From assembly GCF_012489685.1 (NCBI RefSeq), contig NC_080043.1:43539127-43603126 (forward strand): a stretch of 64,000 nt of DNA, read 5' to 3'. Position numbers and translations under genes: made by a program. The notes under the pieces were generated by a model. It made no database searches. It was not told where the DNA came from and saw nothing but the letters and a program-made list of their open reading frames with translations. Shown here piece by piece: positions 1 to 10,660 of this stretch. The first letter of the stretch is position 1; each line of letters starts with the position of its first letter. Origin of the DNA: Lotus japonicus. Taxonomy: Eukaryota; Streptophyta; Magnoliopsida; Fabales; Fabaceae.

Positions 1-924
1 GAACTTTGGCGTAAGCTTTCTTGACTTGATTGCTCGACCAACTCCTGTAGTCTGGGTAACTCGCAGAAACACATGATCTCCTTCTTCGAATTCCAGGGTT
101 CTGCGCCTTTGATCTGCATAGCTCTTCTGTCTACTCTGAGAAGCCTTCATCTTTTCCCTGATCTGTTTAATCTTCTCAGTTGTCTGTTGCAGAAGTTCCG
201 GTCCTACTAACAAATTCTCTCCATCTTGATACCAACATAAAGGTGTTCTACACTTGCGGCCATACAATGCCTCATACGGTGCCATGCCTATAGTCGTATG
301 AAAATTGTTGTTGTATGTGAACTCAATCAGTGGCATTAGGGTATCCCAACTGCCCTTGTTGCCTAACACGCAAGCTCGTAGCAAATCCTCCAATGATTGG
401 ATAGTTCTCTCAGTTTGCCCATCAGTCTGTGGATGATAAGCAGAACTTAATCTCAGCCTCGTTCCCAAAGCATTATGAAGAGCTCCCCACAAATGTGAAG
501 TAAACTTCGGGTCTCTATCGGAAACGATACTTGTTGGCACTCCATGACGTCGCACAATCTCAGCTATATAAATCTCTGATAGCTTCTCCACGTTGTACGT
601 GGTCCTCACAGGTATGAAATGAGCCGACTTAGTCAATCGATCCACGACTACCCAAATCGAATCATATCCTTTTTGAGTTCTTGGCAACGCCACGACAAAA
701 TCCATCGATATGCTATCCCATTTCCATTGAGGTACATCCAAGCTCTGTAGCATACCTGAAGATTTCTGATGTTCCACCTTCGCCTTCTGACAGATTAAAC
801 ATGCAGCTACATATCCTGCCACTTGTCTCTTCATCCCTGGCCACCAAAAATTCACCTTCAAGTCCTGATACATCTTTTTCCTTCCAGGGTGAATGCTCAA
901 CTTGCTTTTGTGACCTCCACTCAT
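1..924 (-). CDS. Integrase ORF of element A (partial, continues past window start)
   Basis: Reading the minus strand from the ATG at 924, the frame stays open for 308 codons to the window edge. It encodes a Ty3/gypsy integrase: the end of the zinc-binding region (CLICQKAK), then the catalytic core with the first Asp in SMDFVVALP, the second in VSDRDPKF and the Glu in QTDGQTERT, then the region leading to the C-terminal GVGRAIKS segment. It is highly similar to the integrase of element F. Just upstream of the ATG the frame hits TGA and homology to pol fades into the non-coding block. The RT and RNase H that normally precede integrase are missing, yet this ORF has no stop. Whether it is translated alone is unknown. 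Confidence 0.8.
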   Translation of the reverse strand, partial: MSGGHKSKLSIHPGRKKMYQDLKVNFWWPGMKRQVAGYVAACLICQKAKVEHQKSSGMLQSLDVPQWKWDSISMDFVVALPRTQKGYDSIWVVVDRLTKSAHFIPVRTTYNVEKLSEIYIAEIVRRHGVPTSIVSDRDPKFTSHLWGALHNALGTRLRLSSAYHPQTDGQTERTIQSLEDLLRACVLGNKGSWDTLMPLIEFTYNNNFHTTIGMAPYEALYGRKCRTPLCWYQDGENLLVGPELLQQTTEKIKQIREKMKASQSRQKSYADQRRRTLEFEEGDHVFLRVTQTTGVGRAIKSRKLTPKF

Positions 925-2184
925 GATTCAAAACTTAACTCGATCGCTCTATAACTCATAGACGAACTATTCCCTTGGAATCTACTAGTCCATTAACGTC
1001 GATTCCAACTTCGTAACTATCCTCATTCGCACCATGAAATCAATCTTCTACTTAGTCATCATTCAAATTAAAACTCGACTCGAGTCTTGATACCTTGTGC
1101 ATCGCTAGACCCAATCCCTTTTAACATCCGTTCATCAACAACTTATAAGCTAATCATCATATCAATATCTTACAATCCATCATTGTCATCTCCCCTTTTT
1201 CGAGACTTCCCTTACCCGAACCATAAAACCAACCTTCACTTATTCACAACCCACTTTACAATTACCTAAAATCCTTAACACTTCCCCCAAATCCGAACTT
1301 ATTCTCTAGAAAATCAAACCATAGTTGTACCTCAGGAAACTTAACTAGTCATTTTATCATCCGATCCCTCAACATTCGGAGGTTTAACTACAATCATTAA
1401 TGCCAACACCACTAAATCTCTGATTCGAACATGATTTTCACCTCCCAAGGTCAATCTTAACCCTTAAATCCTCACTTAACTTAGTGAAATTCACTTGCTA
1501 ACCCCAGCATGCAATATCGGACTCCATAACAAAGTTCCATTCACTCTTAGACTCTAAGAAATTTGTCCACATATAACAACCTCAAGTATTAATCTTAATA
1601 CTAACTCTTTATTTCCGTAACTAGATCGTCCTCCCATCAATCCGATACTTAGTCTCTCGATCAAAACCTGACAAACCTTGAGTCCTACGCACTTAAGACA
1701 AGAATTCATAGACTTAAAACCTAAACTTTCACCACGTTTGGACCTCAAATGTCCTTTAATTCTTCAATACTTCTTAAATGAATATCCATTTCTTAAACTA
1801 TAACTCCTCCCCAAAGGAAATCAATTACTTAACAAAAACTTTACTTCCCAACTCAACTAATCCTCGATCCAATCAAATTAATCTTACCAATCCATCTATC
1901 AAAGTCCATTGCCAGTTCTGATTCCGAATATCACCCCCTCAATATTAAGTTGATCAGGCCTAATACATCGAAGGTGAAGATTTAGAAAAACCCACTGGAA
2001 CAGTCAATGAGTTCCTAACATCCAGCAGTCACAAAGATCTTGATATTAAATCCTCAATGATGCCGCTACGGAACTACACGCTCTCGACATCATACATATA
2101 CTATCCATACGGAATCTCCCTGAGATTCATCCTTCAGCTTCTAGCTTCTTGTTAAACGCATCGGTGCAAAACTACTTTCTAGGC
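925..2184 (-). other. Non-coding replacement block of element A between gag and integrase
   Basis: About 1.26 kb with no convincing ORF occupies the place where protease, RT and RNase H should be. The gag-proximal part (about 1920-2180) matches element N (44330-44640, same orientation) and, in reverse complement, element B (33133-33430), including a stretch near the words gattccgaatatcacc. The distal part resembles N again around 42594-42660. So the block is shared by three separate insertions. Confidence 0.7.
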
Positions 2185-3105
2185 TTAACGTGTTATTCTA
2201 AACCTCGTGTAACTTCTATAGTTTAAACACGAGCAACGGTCAAATAAAGTATTATTAGGCGTAATAACTATAAAGTCAATGCTTAAACAATTTAAGTAAA
2301 ATTGGTGCGTCGCATGTGCTACGAGAGTAATGGAGCGTATTATACTAGAATGAGAAAGAATAGTTAGAAGGTTACCATCGTTTGTGCGCTCTCCTCTGAC
2401 TAGTCGACCAGCTCCCTCGCCGCACGAGATATAGACTCCTCCCCGTGCAGCAGGATGTCTTCCTCTTACCGTAGGCACAGATGGCTCAACCCTGGTTACA
2501 TTGCAATCCTTGGCTTGATGCCCCGGGCGATTGCAGTTGAAACATAGAGGTCTCCCGTCTGGACACTTGTTAGAGTGGTGCCCCACCTTCTTGCACCTGT
2601 AACACGTTACTTGCTTCCTCGCCCCTTTAGATATGGCAGGAAGTTTACCCTTCATCTTGTTGTCAGACGGTCCCGCTTGGAACGTCCTACAGTTCACGGC
2701 CAAATGTCCACGTTGTTTGCACTTGAAGCATTGTGGTCCAGTCACTGAGCACTGAAAGGCGTAGTGTCCAAGCTTTCCACAACGGAAACATGACACAGCC
2801 TCCTGGCCAATAGTTGTGGTCGTCGACTTGCGTGATCCTGGAATAGGGTCTCTTCCCTCAGGATGCTGGTATGGCTTCCACCGTCGGTGCTCCTGAGAAC
2901 CTGATCTCACTGGTCCTCCAGTTCCAGCTCGGTCCAATCCACTATGCTGGTACTTGGACGCCTGGATTAGCGGTTGAGGTTGCTCACGTGCCGCCTCCTC
3001 AGCGCGTCTGTAAGCGTCCTCAGCAGCCTGATTCATCATTGCCTCAATCATGGTAGCTATTGCCTTCGCCATACGGTCAGGGCTTACCATCCTATGTTTA
3101 GTCAA
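2185..3105 (-). CDS. Capsid-less Gag (nucleocapsid-like) ORF of element A
   Basis: An intact 306-codon ORF. Residues 1-105 are a short polar leader (MVSPDRMAKAIATM, then a Gly/Ser/Arg-rich stretch). Four CX2CX4HX4C zinc knuckles follow at residues 106-119, 126-139, 168-181 and 188-201. Such knuckles bind RNA in the nucleocapsid part of Gag. The usual capsid domain (Retrotrans_gag, about 150-200 residues ahead of the knuckles) is missing. After a conserved PAARGGVY segment, the chain ends in a tail rich in hydrophobic residues where the protease DSG motif would normally follow. Element B has the same tail. It lies 180 bases downstream of the primer site. Confidence 0.8.
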   Translation of the reverse strand: MTKHRMVSPDRMAKAIATMIEAMMNQAAEDAYRRAEEAAREQPQPLIQASKYQHSGLDRAGTGGPVRSGSQEHRRWKPYQHPEGRDPIPGSRKSTTTTIGQEAVSCFRCGKLGHYAFQCSVTGPQCFKCKQRGHLAVNCRTFQAGPSDNKMKGKLPAISKGARKQVTCYRCKKVGHHSNKCPDGRPLCFNCNRPGHQAKDCNVTRVEPSVPTVRGRHPAARGGVYISCGEGAGRLVRGERTNDGNLLTILSHSSIIRSITLVAHATHQFYLNCLSIDFIVITPNNTLFDRCSCLNYRSYTRFRITR

Positions 3106-3285
3106 ACAAACAATTAGTACTCATCATAAGATAGCATCTAACATACTATACAATATGATTAAGCAATAACTTCAATCAATTCTAAGCGACAAATCGCTTG
3201 CAGACAATCAATTTTTACTCTTTACAGAGTCACACAACCTAGCACAGAAGACCTATTCCCCAAAGACTCCCGAAAGACTCGACAA
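3106..3285 (-). other. Leader of element A between primer site and gag
   Basis: Untranslated leader, 180 bp. It matches the leaders of N (45352-45545) and B (32032-32213), including a conserved stretch near the words gcagacaatcaat. No ORF or other signal seen. Confidence 0.6.
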
Positions 3286-3297
3286 GCTCTGATACCA
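3286..3297 (-). promoter_or_regulatory. Primer-binding site of element A
   Basis: Sense sequence TGGTATCAGAGC, three bases after the LTR end, is an exact 12-base match to the plant initiator-Met tRNA 3' end used by many Ty3/gypsy and Ty1/copia elements. Confidence 0.85.
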
Positions 3298-3763
3298 CAA
3301 TGTAACACCCCGATTTCGGTGGCGTCACTTTAGTAACTCAAGAATAAAATAAAGCGGAAAAGCAGGTATTTTTTTTTCTTTTGTTTAAATAAAAAGACTT
3401 GTCGAAATCAGGTCTCATCCCAATCGCGATTAACAGCGATTAATATACAATACAAGCACACCCTTGCTGTAACTAAAAACATCGTCACGAGTGTCCTCAA
3501 GTGACGGAAAGTAACATCAAGTAACTAAAAGTATTGCCCAACGGCAAACAAGTGCGACTCATAAATAGAGTCATAAGTTTTATAAATACAGTCCTCCGAA
3601 AAGTAAGTCAGCCCAAAACGGCTTCCAAAAGACTTCCTACGCCCGACAAACTCCCTGTGATCCTCATGGAAGAGAATCACACAAAAAGCTAATAGTCGGA
3701 AACCTACCCTAAGGCAAACGTCGATTCTGCGACAAAATGAATTAATCAAAAGAAGAAGATACT

Positions 3764-3918
3764 TTGGAACTCATGGTTCCCGGCTAAACTTTAGATAGCC
3801 AAACAATAAACTGCTCATCGAGCGAAAGGTACCGAAGTACTTGGAAACTTATAGTTTCCGGCTAAACTTTAGATAGCCAAACAATAACCTGCTCAACGAG
3901 CGAAGGAGTACGAATGTA
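3764..3918 (-). repeat. Two-copy 77-78 bp tandem repeat in the LTR of element A
   Basis: Two imperfect units, each containing ggctaaactttagatagcc followed by a tgctca-cgagcgaa segment, start near 3764 and 3841; a partial third begins at 3919. The array lies in the repeat slot described under findings. Confidence 0.75.
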
Positions 3919-5399
3919 CTTGAAACTCATAGATTTCCTCAAAACTTGGACTCGACGACACTTCTCATATTTCCAAACTAATACTCAGGCTCTATGCTCT
4001 TATCTAAGGATGCTATTATTGTTCAAAGGATTTAGAAATTGATTAATGTCTTATGAATTTCCGTGATAAAATAGATTTCATTTAATCTTATAATACTTCC
4101 TAAGAGTTTTCAGAGATCCCATAATCTCAAATAATTCCCTGAGAAGGTCTCGATCCATTAAAACATAACAAGGTCCGAACTCCGTTCGTCCTTCTAAACT
4201 TTCTCAAAATCTCATAAAAATTCGGCATGACTTGCCCGCAATCCTCACTCCTCAGAATCTCAGGTGCACGTGGAATAGCATAAATAAAGCAGCTCAGTCA
4301 AAAGCATAACAGCATATTCCAACACATCCTAAGTTAACCATGTAGCACATAGCATGTGAATCATTTAGCACACAATATCATGGCATCAAATACTCAGCAA
4401 GGTCGGCCGAAGCCTCAGAGAACAATTCAGACATTTAGCAATTAAGTGCATAACACATAAATCAAGTCGAACTTGTCGACACCTAAAGCATTATCTAGTA
4501 ATTCAGAGAGTAGCCCTCACCTGTAACTCCTCCAGCGTTTTCCTCACAACCTCCTTCACGTTCCTCGCCTTGATCTCCAGGAAACTCCTCAAAAGAACCT
4601 TAAGCCAAAATCACAGAAATCAACACATTGAGTCAGAAACTCAGCAAGCAATAAGTCCTAGGGTTACACGTTACATTACAAACTCTGTGGTACGACAATC
4701 TAACGCGTTAAGACAAGTTTTCGAAAAAGTCGGATTTCCTTCCCCCTTGGTATAGCTCTCGGCCACTTTCCTTAATTGGGAGGGTCGATTTTTCTTCGAT
4801 CAAACTTGGTTCCTAGGTTAACATAAGCCGTAACTAAGACGGTTCTAGGCTCGGAAAAATTTTCGGATCGAAAACTGATATAGGGGTAGTTTGGTCATTA
4901 TTTTTAGCTCAGAATTTCAAAATTGGATTTTTGAAAAACAGATTGGATGGAGACGTCCACAACGACGTTTATGACGACAAATCCTACTAGCACTAAGCCA
5001 AGTCGATAGATTAGAGCTTAAAGGTTGCGACTTTACCGAAAAATGGGTATTTAAGGTAGAAATTGATCCCGGCGGCATTTCGTCGACATTCGACAAAATC
5101 TAATCCGCAGAACACGCTCAGGAGCATGCAGGGAAGAAGTTTAGACGCTGAAATCAGCTTATTTGGACAGTTTTACAAAATGCTCCAAACTTTGAGCTCA
5201 GAAAAACATAGAAAAAGTCGACAGATCTGACGATCAGAAGCGAGATATAGTTTACCTACCTCAAGGTCTTCGATTAGCAACGATCGGTGAAGAAAACGGG
5301 CAAAGATTCGCGAAAATCCGGATCCTCTCTTTCTCTCTAGCTGCTCACGGTTTTGGGGGAGGGAAAATGGGTATTTTTTTGCAAAAATCTAATTTTCAA

Positions 5400-5411
5400 G
5401 CTATTTATAGG
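5400..5411 (-). promoter_or_regulatory. Putative TATA box of element A LTR
   Basis: Sense CCTATAAATAGC lies about 0.68 kb into the LTR, at the same place as the TATA motifs of B, F, G and N. It is the likely RNA polymerase II promoter for the genomic RNA. Confidence 0.55.
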
Positions 5412-6083
5412 TTTTGGAAAAAACGGAAAAATGATTTTTTTGCGATTCCGATTTTTCCTGCGCGTTCCTCTGCGCATTCTAAGATAGGTTCTGGCGACAG
5501 AATTCCAGAACTCAAAACAGGATTCTTGGAATTAAACCAAAAGATCCAAAATCGGCATAAGTCGGTGTAAGTCGGATTATCCCGAAAAACTACTTTTTGC
5601 AGTGATCGTCGGATGAGAAAACTTCCTTCTGAAGAAAGATTAGGAATGATGAGAGAAATAGGAGAACGCGGGTGGAATCTTCTTTTGCAGCTCCGAATAG
5701 AAAAAGTCTTCATCGTCTGTCGATCTTAGGTTTTCTCGAACTATCAGGGATTCCGTTTCGGCAAACTTCCGAGAATTGGAATTTGACGTTCGTACTTTCC
5801 AGGATTTCGCATCGAAATGATTGTTTAAGGACGGAAAAGAGAAGTTCTAACATTTCTCTGAGGATTTTTGGAATTAGTTTCCATCGTGTCCTAAAGCGTA
5901 AATTAACTATTCACTAATACCTTTGACCTAGGATTAAGCGTATGTTAGTCGTGCTATAACTCTTTCGGTTCTTCGATAAATTCTTGGACTTTTCCTGAAC
6001 CTTTTTCCTTCTCAAATTTATCTTAATCAAATAACTCTTTTATTTTATTCACTTATCCAAAGCGTTAAAACTTGGGCCTTACA

Positions 6084-7411
6084 ACTTTATCCTGAAGTTC
6101 TGCATTAATCACCATCAGCTTCGCCTTTTCTACAGTATCAACATCCTTAAGCTTTGTGTTCCATTCATCAAGATCATCCTGCAGCTTATCAATAGTCCCT
6201 CTCAGCTTTTCATTTTCTGACTTGAGCTGCTCTATATTATCTTCTTGCTCTTTCAGAAGTTTGCATGCTTCTTCCCATTTAGTGTGCAAGAGCCTGTAAG
6301 TCTCCTCCAACTCTTCATCTGTTATTTCTTCATCACTAGATTCTGAAGCATCAACAGTTCCTGAGAAGGCATTAACTCGGTTTGCAGAGAGTTCTTCCTC
6401 ATCCTCTGTGTCTTCATCTGACCATATCACAACCATGCCTTTCTTTTGCTTCTTCAAGTAAGTAGCACACTCAGTTCCAATATGCCCATATCCTTCACAT
6501 TCATGACACTGAACACCTTTATTCTGACCGGATCTGTCTTCTTCTTTGGTCTTTTTCTGATAATTGAAGGGCTTGAAATTGTCAGTCTTAATGTCCTGGA
6601 CATTTGACCTGTTTCTTCTATCTATTTTTCTCAGAGCTCTATTGAATTTCTTTGCCAGTAGAGCCAGAGCTTCAGATAAATTCTCACCTTCACAGTCAGC
6701 ATCATATCCATCATCAGTGTTGGAGACAAAAGCTATGCTTTTACTCTTTTTCTCAGACTTCTCACCAATCTTCAACTCATAAGTCTGCAGAGAGCCAATG
6801 AGTTCATCAACCTTCATGTTACTGATATCCTGAGCTTCTTCAATAACAGTGACTTTCATAGCAAATTTGCTGGTAACAGACCTCAAGATTTTCCTTACAA
6901 GCTTCTCATCAGACATAGGTTCTCCCAGAGCAAACGAGGCATTGGACAAATCACGCACACGCATGTGAAATTCAAAAATAGTCTCATCCTCATTCATCAT
7001 TAAGTTCTCAAACTGAGTAGTAAGCATCTGGAGCCTTGACATTCTTACTCTGGTGGTGCCTTCATGTGCAGTCTTCAAAATTTCCCAAGCATCCTTTGCC
7101 ACAGTGCATGTGTTGATCAACCTGAACATGTTTTTGTCCACCACATTAAAGATAGCATTCAGCGCCTTAGAGTTTCCCAGAGCAGCTTCATCTTCATCCT
7201 TTGTCCATTCTTCTTCAGATTTCTCTTCTGCTTTTGAAGTACTTCCCTCAGCTTGCACTTTGGTGGGATGACTCCATCCTTTGACAATGGCCTTCCAAGT
7301 CTTGTTATCAATAGACTTAAGAAATGCAGTCATGCGGACCTTCCAGTAATCATAATTAGTCTCATCCAGAATTGGTGGCCTGTTAACCGATCCTCCCTCC
7401 TTATTGTCCAT
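6084..7411 (-). pseudogene. Gag of element C2, 3' end cut off by element A
   Basis: The ATG at 7411 begins MDNKEGGSVNRPPILD, the SIRE1-like copia Gag start. About 443 codons belong to C2; the last few codons before the stop come from the LTR of A. Visible parts are the N-terminal UBN2/copia Gag domain (NYDYWKVRM, later FRLINTCTVAKDAWEILK), one CX2CX4HX4C knuckle (CHECEGYGHIGTEC), an acidic stretch and a coiled coil (LKEQEDNIEQLKSENEKL). There is no internal stop. At the site where C1 and C3 have TAG, this copy reads Trp-Glu-Glu, so one frame through this region looks ancestral. Protease to RNase H are not in the window. Confidence 0.8.
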
Positions 7412-7462
7412 GAGAACCAGACAAAGTCTCCCTGGAGCTCACCCAACAGAACAGGGGTGCCT

Positions 7463-7474
7463 GCTCTGATACCA
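7463..7474 (-). promoter_or_regulatory. Primer-binding site of element C2
   Basis: Sense TGGTATCAGAGC, an exact initiator-Met tRNA match, two bases after the LTR end. Confidence 0.85.
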
Positions 7475-7476
7475 AT

Positions 7477-8339
7477 TGAAATTCTAGTTCCCTTAGAACA
7501 ATGTCGTACGCGATGTCACGACAATCGATTATGACAACAATCACACAGTATCAGTAAAAGTTAAACACAAAAGTAACAAGACACAAGAATTGGTAACCCA
7601 GTTCAGTGAAACTTCACCTACGTCTGGAGGGCTAGGCCCAAAGAAAGGAAATCCACTATCTCAAGATTCAGGAACTACAGACACACATGAACACAACTAG
7701 TTCATTGTTCTTTTCCTAATCTACCCAGTGTATTTCTACTTAGTATCTCAACCTAAGTATGAGAGCCCCTCTCACTTTCTCTCAATCACTGCCACAGTGA
7801 TTGGTGAAAATAAATAACAAAAGTGTTTGAACAATCAAACTCAACACAGAACTGAAACTTGCTTTATAGAATCAGGGAGCAAGAACAGTTCACAAATAAC
7901 AAGAACAAAGCACAACTCACAATCCTAAAACACTTGATCTTCAATCTTAGCTCTGGTGTCTTCACGTTCTAGGTCTTTGTTCTATTTATACTTCAGCAGA
8001 GGCGGCACTAAGGTTAGCTAGGCTGAAGAACAGAATTGATCCACACAACTTCAAACGCAATCTTCCAAGATATGATTTGCGTAACAACCGAGTATAAGAT
8101 AGAAACAAATCTTAAATCATAGATTTGTTTCAACAATAAACAATCCGCAAAGAACTCCCTTTAATTAGTTACTTGAACCTCAAGTAACAACAACCAAATC
8201 TTTAACAGATAACAGAAGGGACCCACAACGCGTGCCAGCCAGTGAATGAATGTCCTGGCTTTACAGAATCAGATGTCAGGACATCTGCTTCGACATCAGG
8301 TTGTTTTTAGCAAAATGCATGACAACAAAAGGAACAACA
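7477..8339 (-). repeat. 5' LTR of element C2 (863 bp)
   Basis: Sense ends TGTTGTTCC and GAATTTCA match the C1 and C3 LTRs. It contains a TATTTATAC motif near 7983 on the plus strand and a poly-T run near the sense start. Confidence 0.85.
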
Positions 8340-9180
8340 ATGAGGAGGTTTGAAAGAAGACCTAGACCAAATGTGCTAGACAAGCGGTCCGACATCGGAA
8401 AACACTTTGGATTTGCTCGCAGAAACAAGGAAGAAGACAAGTCCAACAAAAGCAAAGGTGTCCAGTGTCATGAATGTGAAGGATATGGGCATATCAAGGC
8501 AGAATGTGCTACTTATTTAAAGAAACTGGGAAAAGGAATGGTGGCAACCTGGTCTGACGATGATATAGAAGAGGAAGAAGAACCTCAAGTCATGGGTCTT
8601 ACTGTGAAGTGCAACTCTAGATCAGATTCAAGTGATGGTGAAATATCTGAAGAAGAACTTGCAGAAACCTACAAACTTCTGTTCAACAACTAGAAAGATG
8701 CCTGTGAAAAGGGAATGAAGCTGGAAGGAATTGTCAAGAATCTGGAAGTTGAGTTACTGTGAATTTGCTAATATTGAATAACCTTCAAGAAGAAGTCACT
8801 ATGCTGAAGTCAAAGATTGAAGGTATGGTAAAATTTGTTTGTATGTTGAATAAAGGAACTGATGTGTTTGACTTAATTTTAGAAACAGAAAAGGTTACAA
8901 GGGATATGACAGGACTGGGATATACTGAAGACCTCACGGCGGAACAAAATAAAAAGAACAATAACAAGTTCATTCATGCAGAGAAGAAGACCGAGTTCAA
9001 GATGTCAAGCTGAATGTCTCAACATGTTGCTCAACAAGGGTACCGGCAGATTCCTTATTCTTATCCTCCAACTCAGATAATGAGGATCACTACCTGGAAA
9101 TGTCACCATTGTGGTAAGCATGGACATATAAGACCCTACTGTTACAGGCTGTATGGAACACCTTAACACTGGAGAACTAA
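8340..9180 (+). pseudogene. Gag C-terminal part of C3 (stops and frameshift)
   Basis: Starts within Gag just after the C2 LTR. It shows a CCHC knuckle (CHECEGYGHIKAEC), an acidic region and the coiled-coil region, then a TAG at 8691-8693 where C2 has Trp. A TGA follows at about 8758 and the frame shifts for the stretch to 9013. A second knuckle (CHHCGKHGHIRPYC) near 9100 corresponds to residues 152-165 of C1 pol. Nonfunctional as it stands. Confidence 0.75.
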
Positions 9181-9184
9181 TTAG

Positions 9185-10660
9185 ATGCATATCTCTGCTA
9201 ATCCAAAGAGAACAGGGTGGAAACCTAAGAACATTGTAACAGCTCTTGTTGCCTACACTTCTCGGAGAGCATCTTCTAAGGAGGATTGGTACTTTGATAG
9301 TGGATGTTCCATACACATGACTGGTGTGAAGATGTACCTAGATAATATCAAACCTCACTCTACTAGCTTTGTCACTTTTGGTGATGGCGCTAAAGGAAGA
9401 ATCAAGGGATCTGGAAAGATTGTTAGTGATGGCTCTCCAAATCTGAGTAATGTGTTGTTGGTAGAATGCTTAACGGCTAACCTAATTAGCATAAGTCAAC
9501 TATGTGACTTTGATCTGAATGTCTCATTTAACAAAGTTGGCTGCACCGTTACTGATGAAAATGAGGAAGTCGTTATGACTGGAGTGAGAACCAAAGACAA
9601 CTGCTACATGTGGTCTCCACAGAACAAGGCTATGTCCTCAATGTGCCTAGTTTCAAAGGAAGATGAAGCAAAGCTGTGGCATCAAAAATTAGTGCATCTA
9701 AACCCCACAAGCATGAAGAAGGTCATATCCAAAGAAGCCATCAGAGGTATTCCCGGATTGAAGATAGAAGAAGACAAAGTTTGTGGAGAATGCCAAATTG
9801 GAAAGCAGATCAAAACTTCTCACAAGAAACTGACTCAGATTGGCACAACAAGGTCCTTGGAATTGCTACACATGGACTTGATGGGACCAATGCACAAAGA
9901 AAGTTTTGGTGGAAAAAGGTATGTATTTGTATGTGTTGATGATTTTTCAAGATTCACCTGGGTGAGCTTTCTTGCAGAAAAGTCAGAGACTTTTGGAGTG
10001 TTCAGAGAACTAAGTCAGCAACTCCAGAGAGAAAAGGGATATGGAATTGTGAAAATCAAAAGTGATCATGGGAAGGAATTTGAGAATGGAAAATTTTCAG
10101 AGTACTGTGGAAATGAAGGAATCAAGCATGAGTTCTCTGCCCCTATCACTCCACAACAGAATGGTGTGGTTGAAAGAAAGAACAGAACACTACAAGAATT
10201 TGCTAGAGTAATGCTTCATGCTAAGAAAGTTCCTTGGGCTGAGGCTATAAATACTGCTTGCTATATTCACAACAGAGTAACTATCCGCTCAGGAACTGGC
10301 TCCACTCTATATGAGCTGTGGAAAGGAAAGAAACCTACTGTTAAGTACTTTCATGTTTTTGGAAGTAAGTGTTATATTTTAACTGATAGAGAACAGAGGA
10401 GGAAGCTTGATCCCAAGAGTGATGAAGGGTTATTTCTGGGTTATTCAGTAAATAGCAAGGCTTACAGGGTGTTTAATTCTCGCACAAGAACTATGATGGA
10501 ATCCATAAATGTAGTTGTGGATGACAGAGTAAGCAGCCTGAATGAAGTCAATGCAGATGGAGATGATAATGTGCCTCAGATAATTGATGAGAGACCAAAT
10601 GACTGTGACATCCGGTCTGACACAGAACCCGAAGAAGAAAAAAGAACAGGAGTCATCTAA
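9185..10660 (+). pseudogene. Protease and integrase region of C3 pol
   Basis: A 491-codon open stretch. It contains the aspartic protease motif DWYFDSGC (D38-S39-G40), the pre-integrase zinc region (LWHQKLVHLN then CGECQIGK) and a DD35E-type core: Asp in HMDLMGP, Asp in KSDHGKEFE, Glu in GVVERKNRT. Three residues are missing after the Glu compared with C1 (KKVPWAEA against [11 protein letters not shown] type). Near 10630-10650, in an A-rich run, the frame shifts, separating it from RT. In a working element this is part of one polyprotein cut by its own protease. Confidence 0.8.

Larger units (their letters stand above)
1..6083 (-). mobile_element. Element A: Tekay-type Ty3/gypsy element, internal region plus 5' LTR, cut by window start
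   Basis: Read on the minus strand, it runs 5' LTR (6083 to 3301), primer-binding site, Gag-like ORF, a non-coding block, then an integrase ORF that leaves the window at base 1. The integrase and LTR ends match element F closely, which places it among Tekay chromoviruses. Protease, reverse transcriptase and RNase H are absent between Gag and integrase, so this copy is not autonomous. It sits inside the gag of copia element C2: C2 coding sequence stops exactly at its LTR end. The expected 5-bp target duplication is acttt at 6084-6088, but its partner lies outside the window. Confidence 0.85.
3301..6083 (-). repeat. 5' LTR of element A (2783 bp)
   Basis: Sense ends are TGTAAGGCCC and GGGTGTTACA, a near-perfect 10-bp terminal inverted repeat shared by all Tekay LTRs in this window. 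The sense-end portion resembles solo LTR G more than B or F. No long ORF is seen inside; small open frames in it are not conserved. Confidence 0.85.
6084..8339 (-). mobile_element. Element C2: truncated Sirevirus-type Ty1/copia element
   Basis: Minus-strand copy with 5' LTR 7477-8339, primer site 7463-7474 and gag 7411-6084, where element A interrupts it. The rest, if present, lies left of the window beyond A. On its right it abuts the gag of C3 at 8340, so it seems to be inserted in C3. The predicted 5-bp duplication is atgag at 8340-8344; the other copy is outside the window. LTR and gag resemble C1 but are clearly diverged. Confidence 0.75.

Noticed and set aside
681..926. Plus-strand ORFs over integrase regions (also 34493-34729, 62631-62876)
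   Set aside because: They are reverse-strand shadows of conserved integrase coding sequence that recur in A, B and F for that reason.
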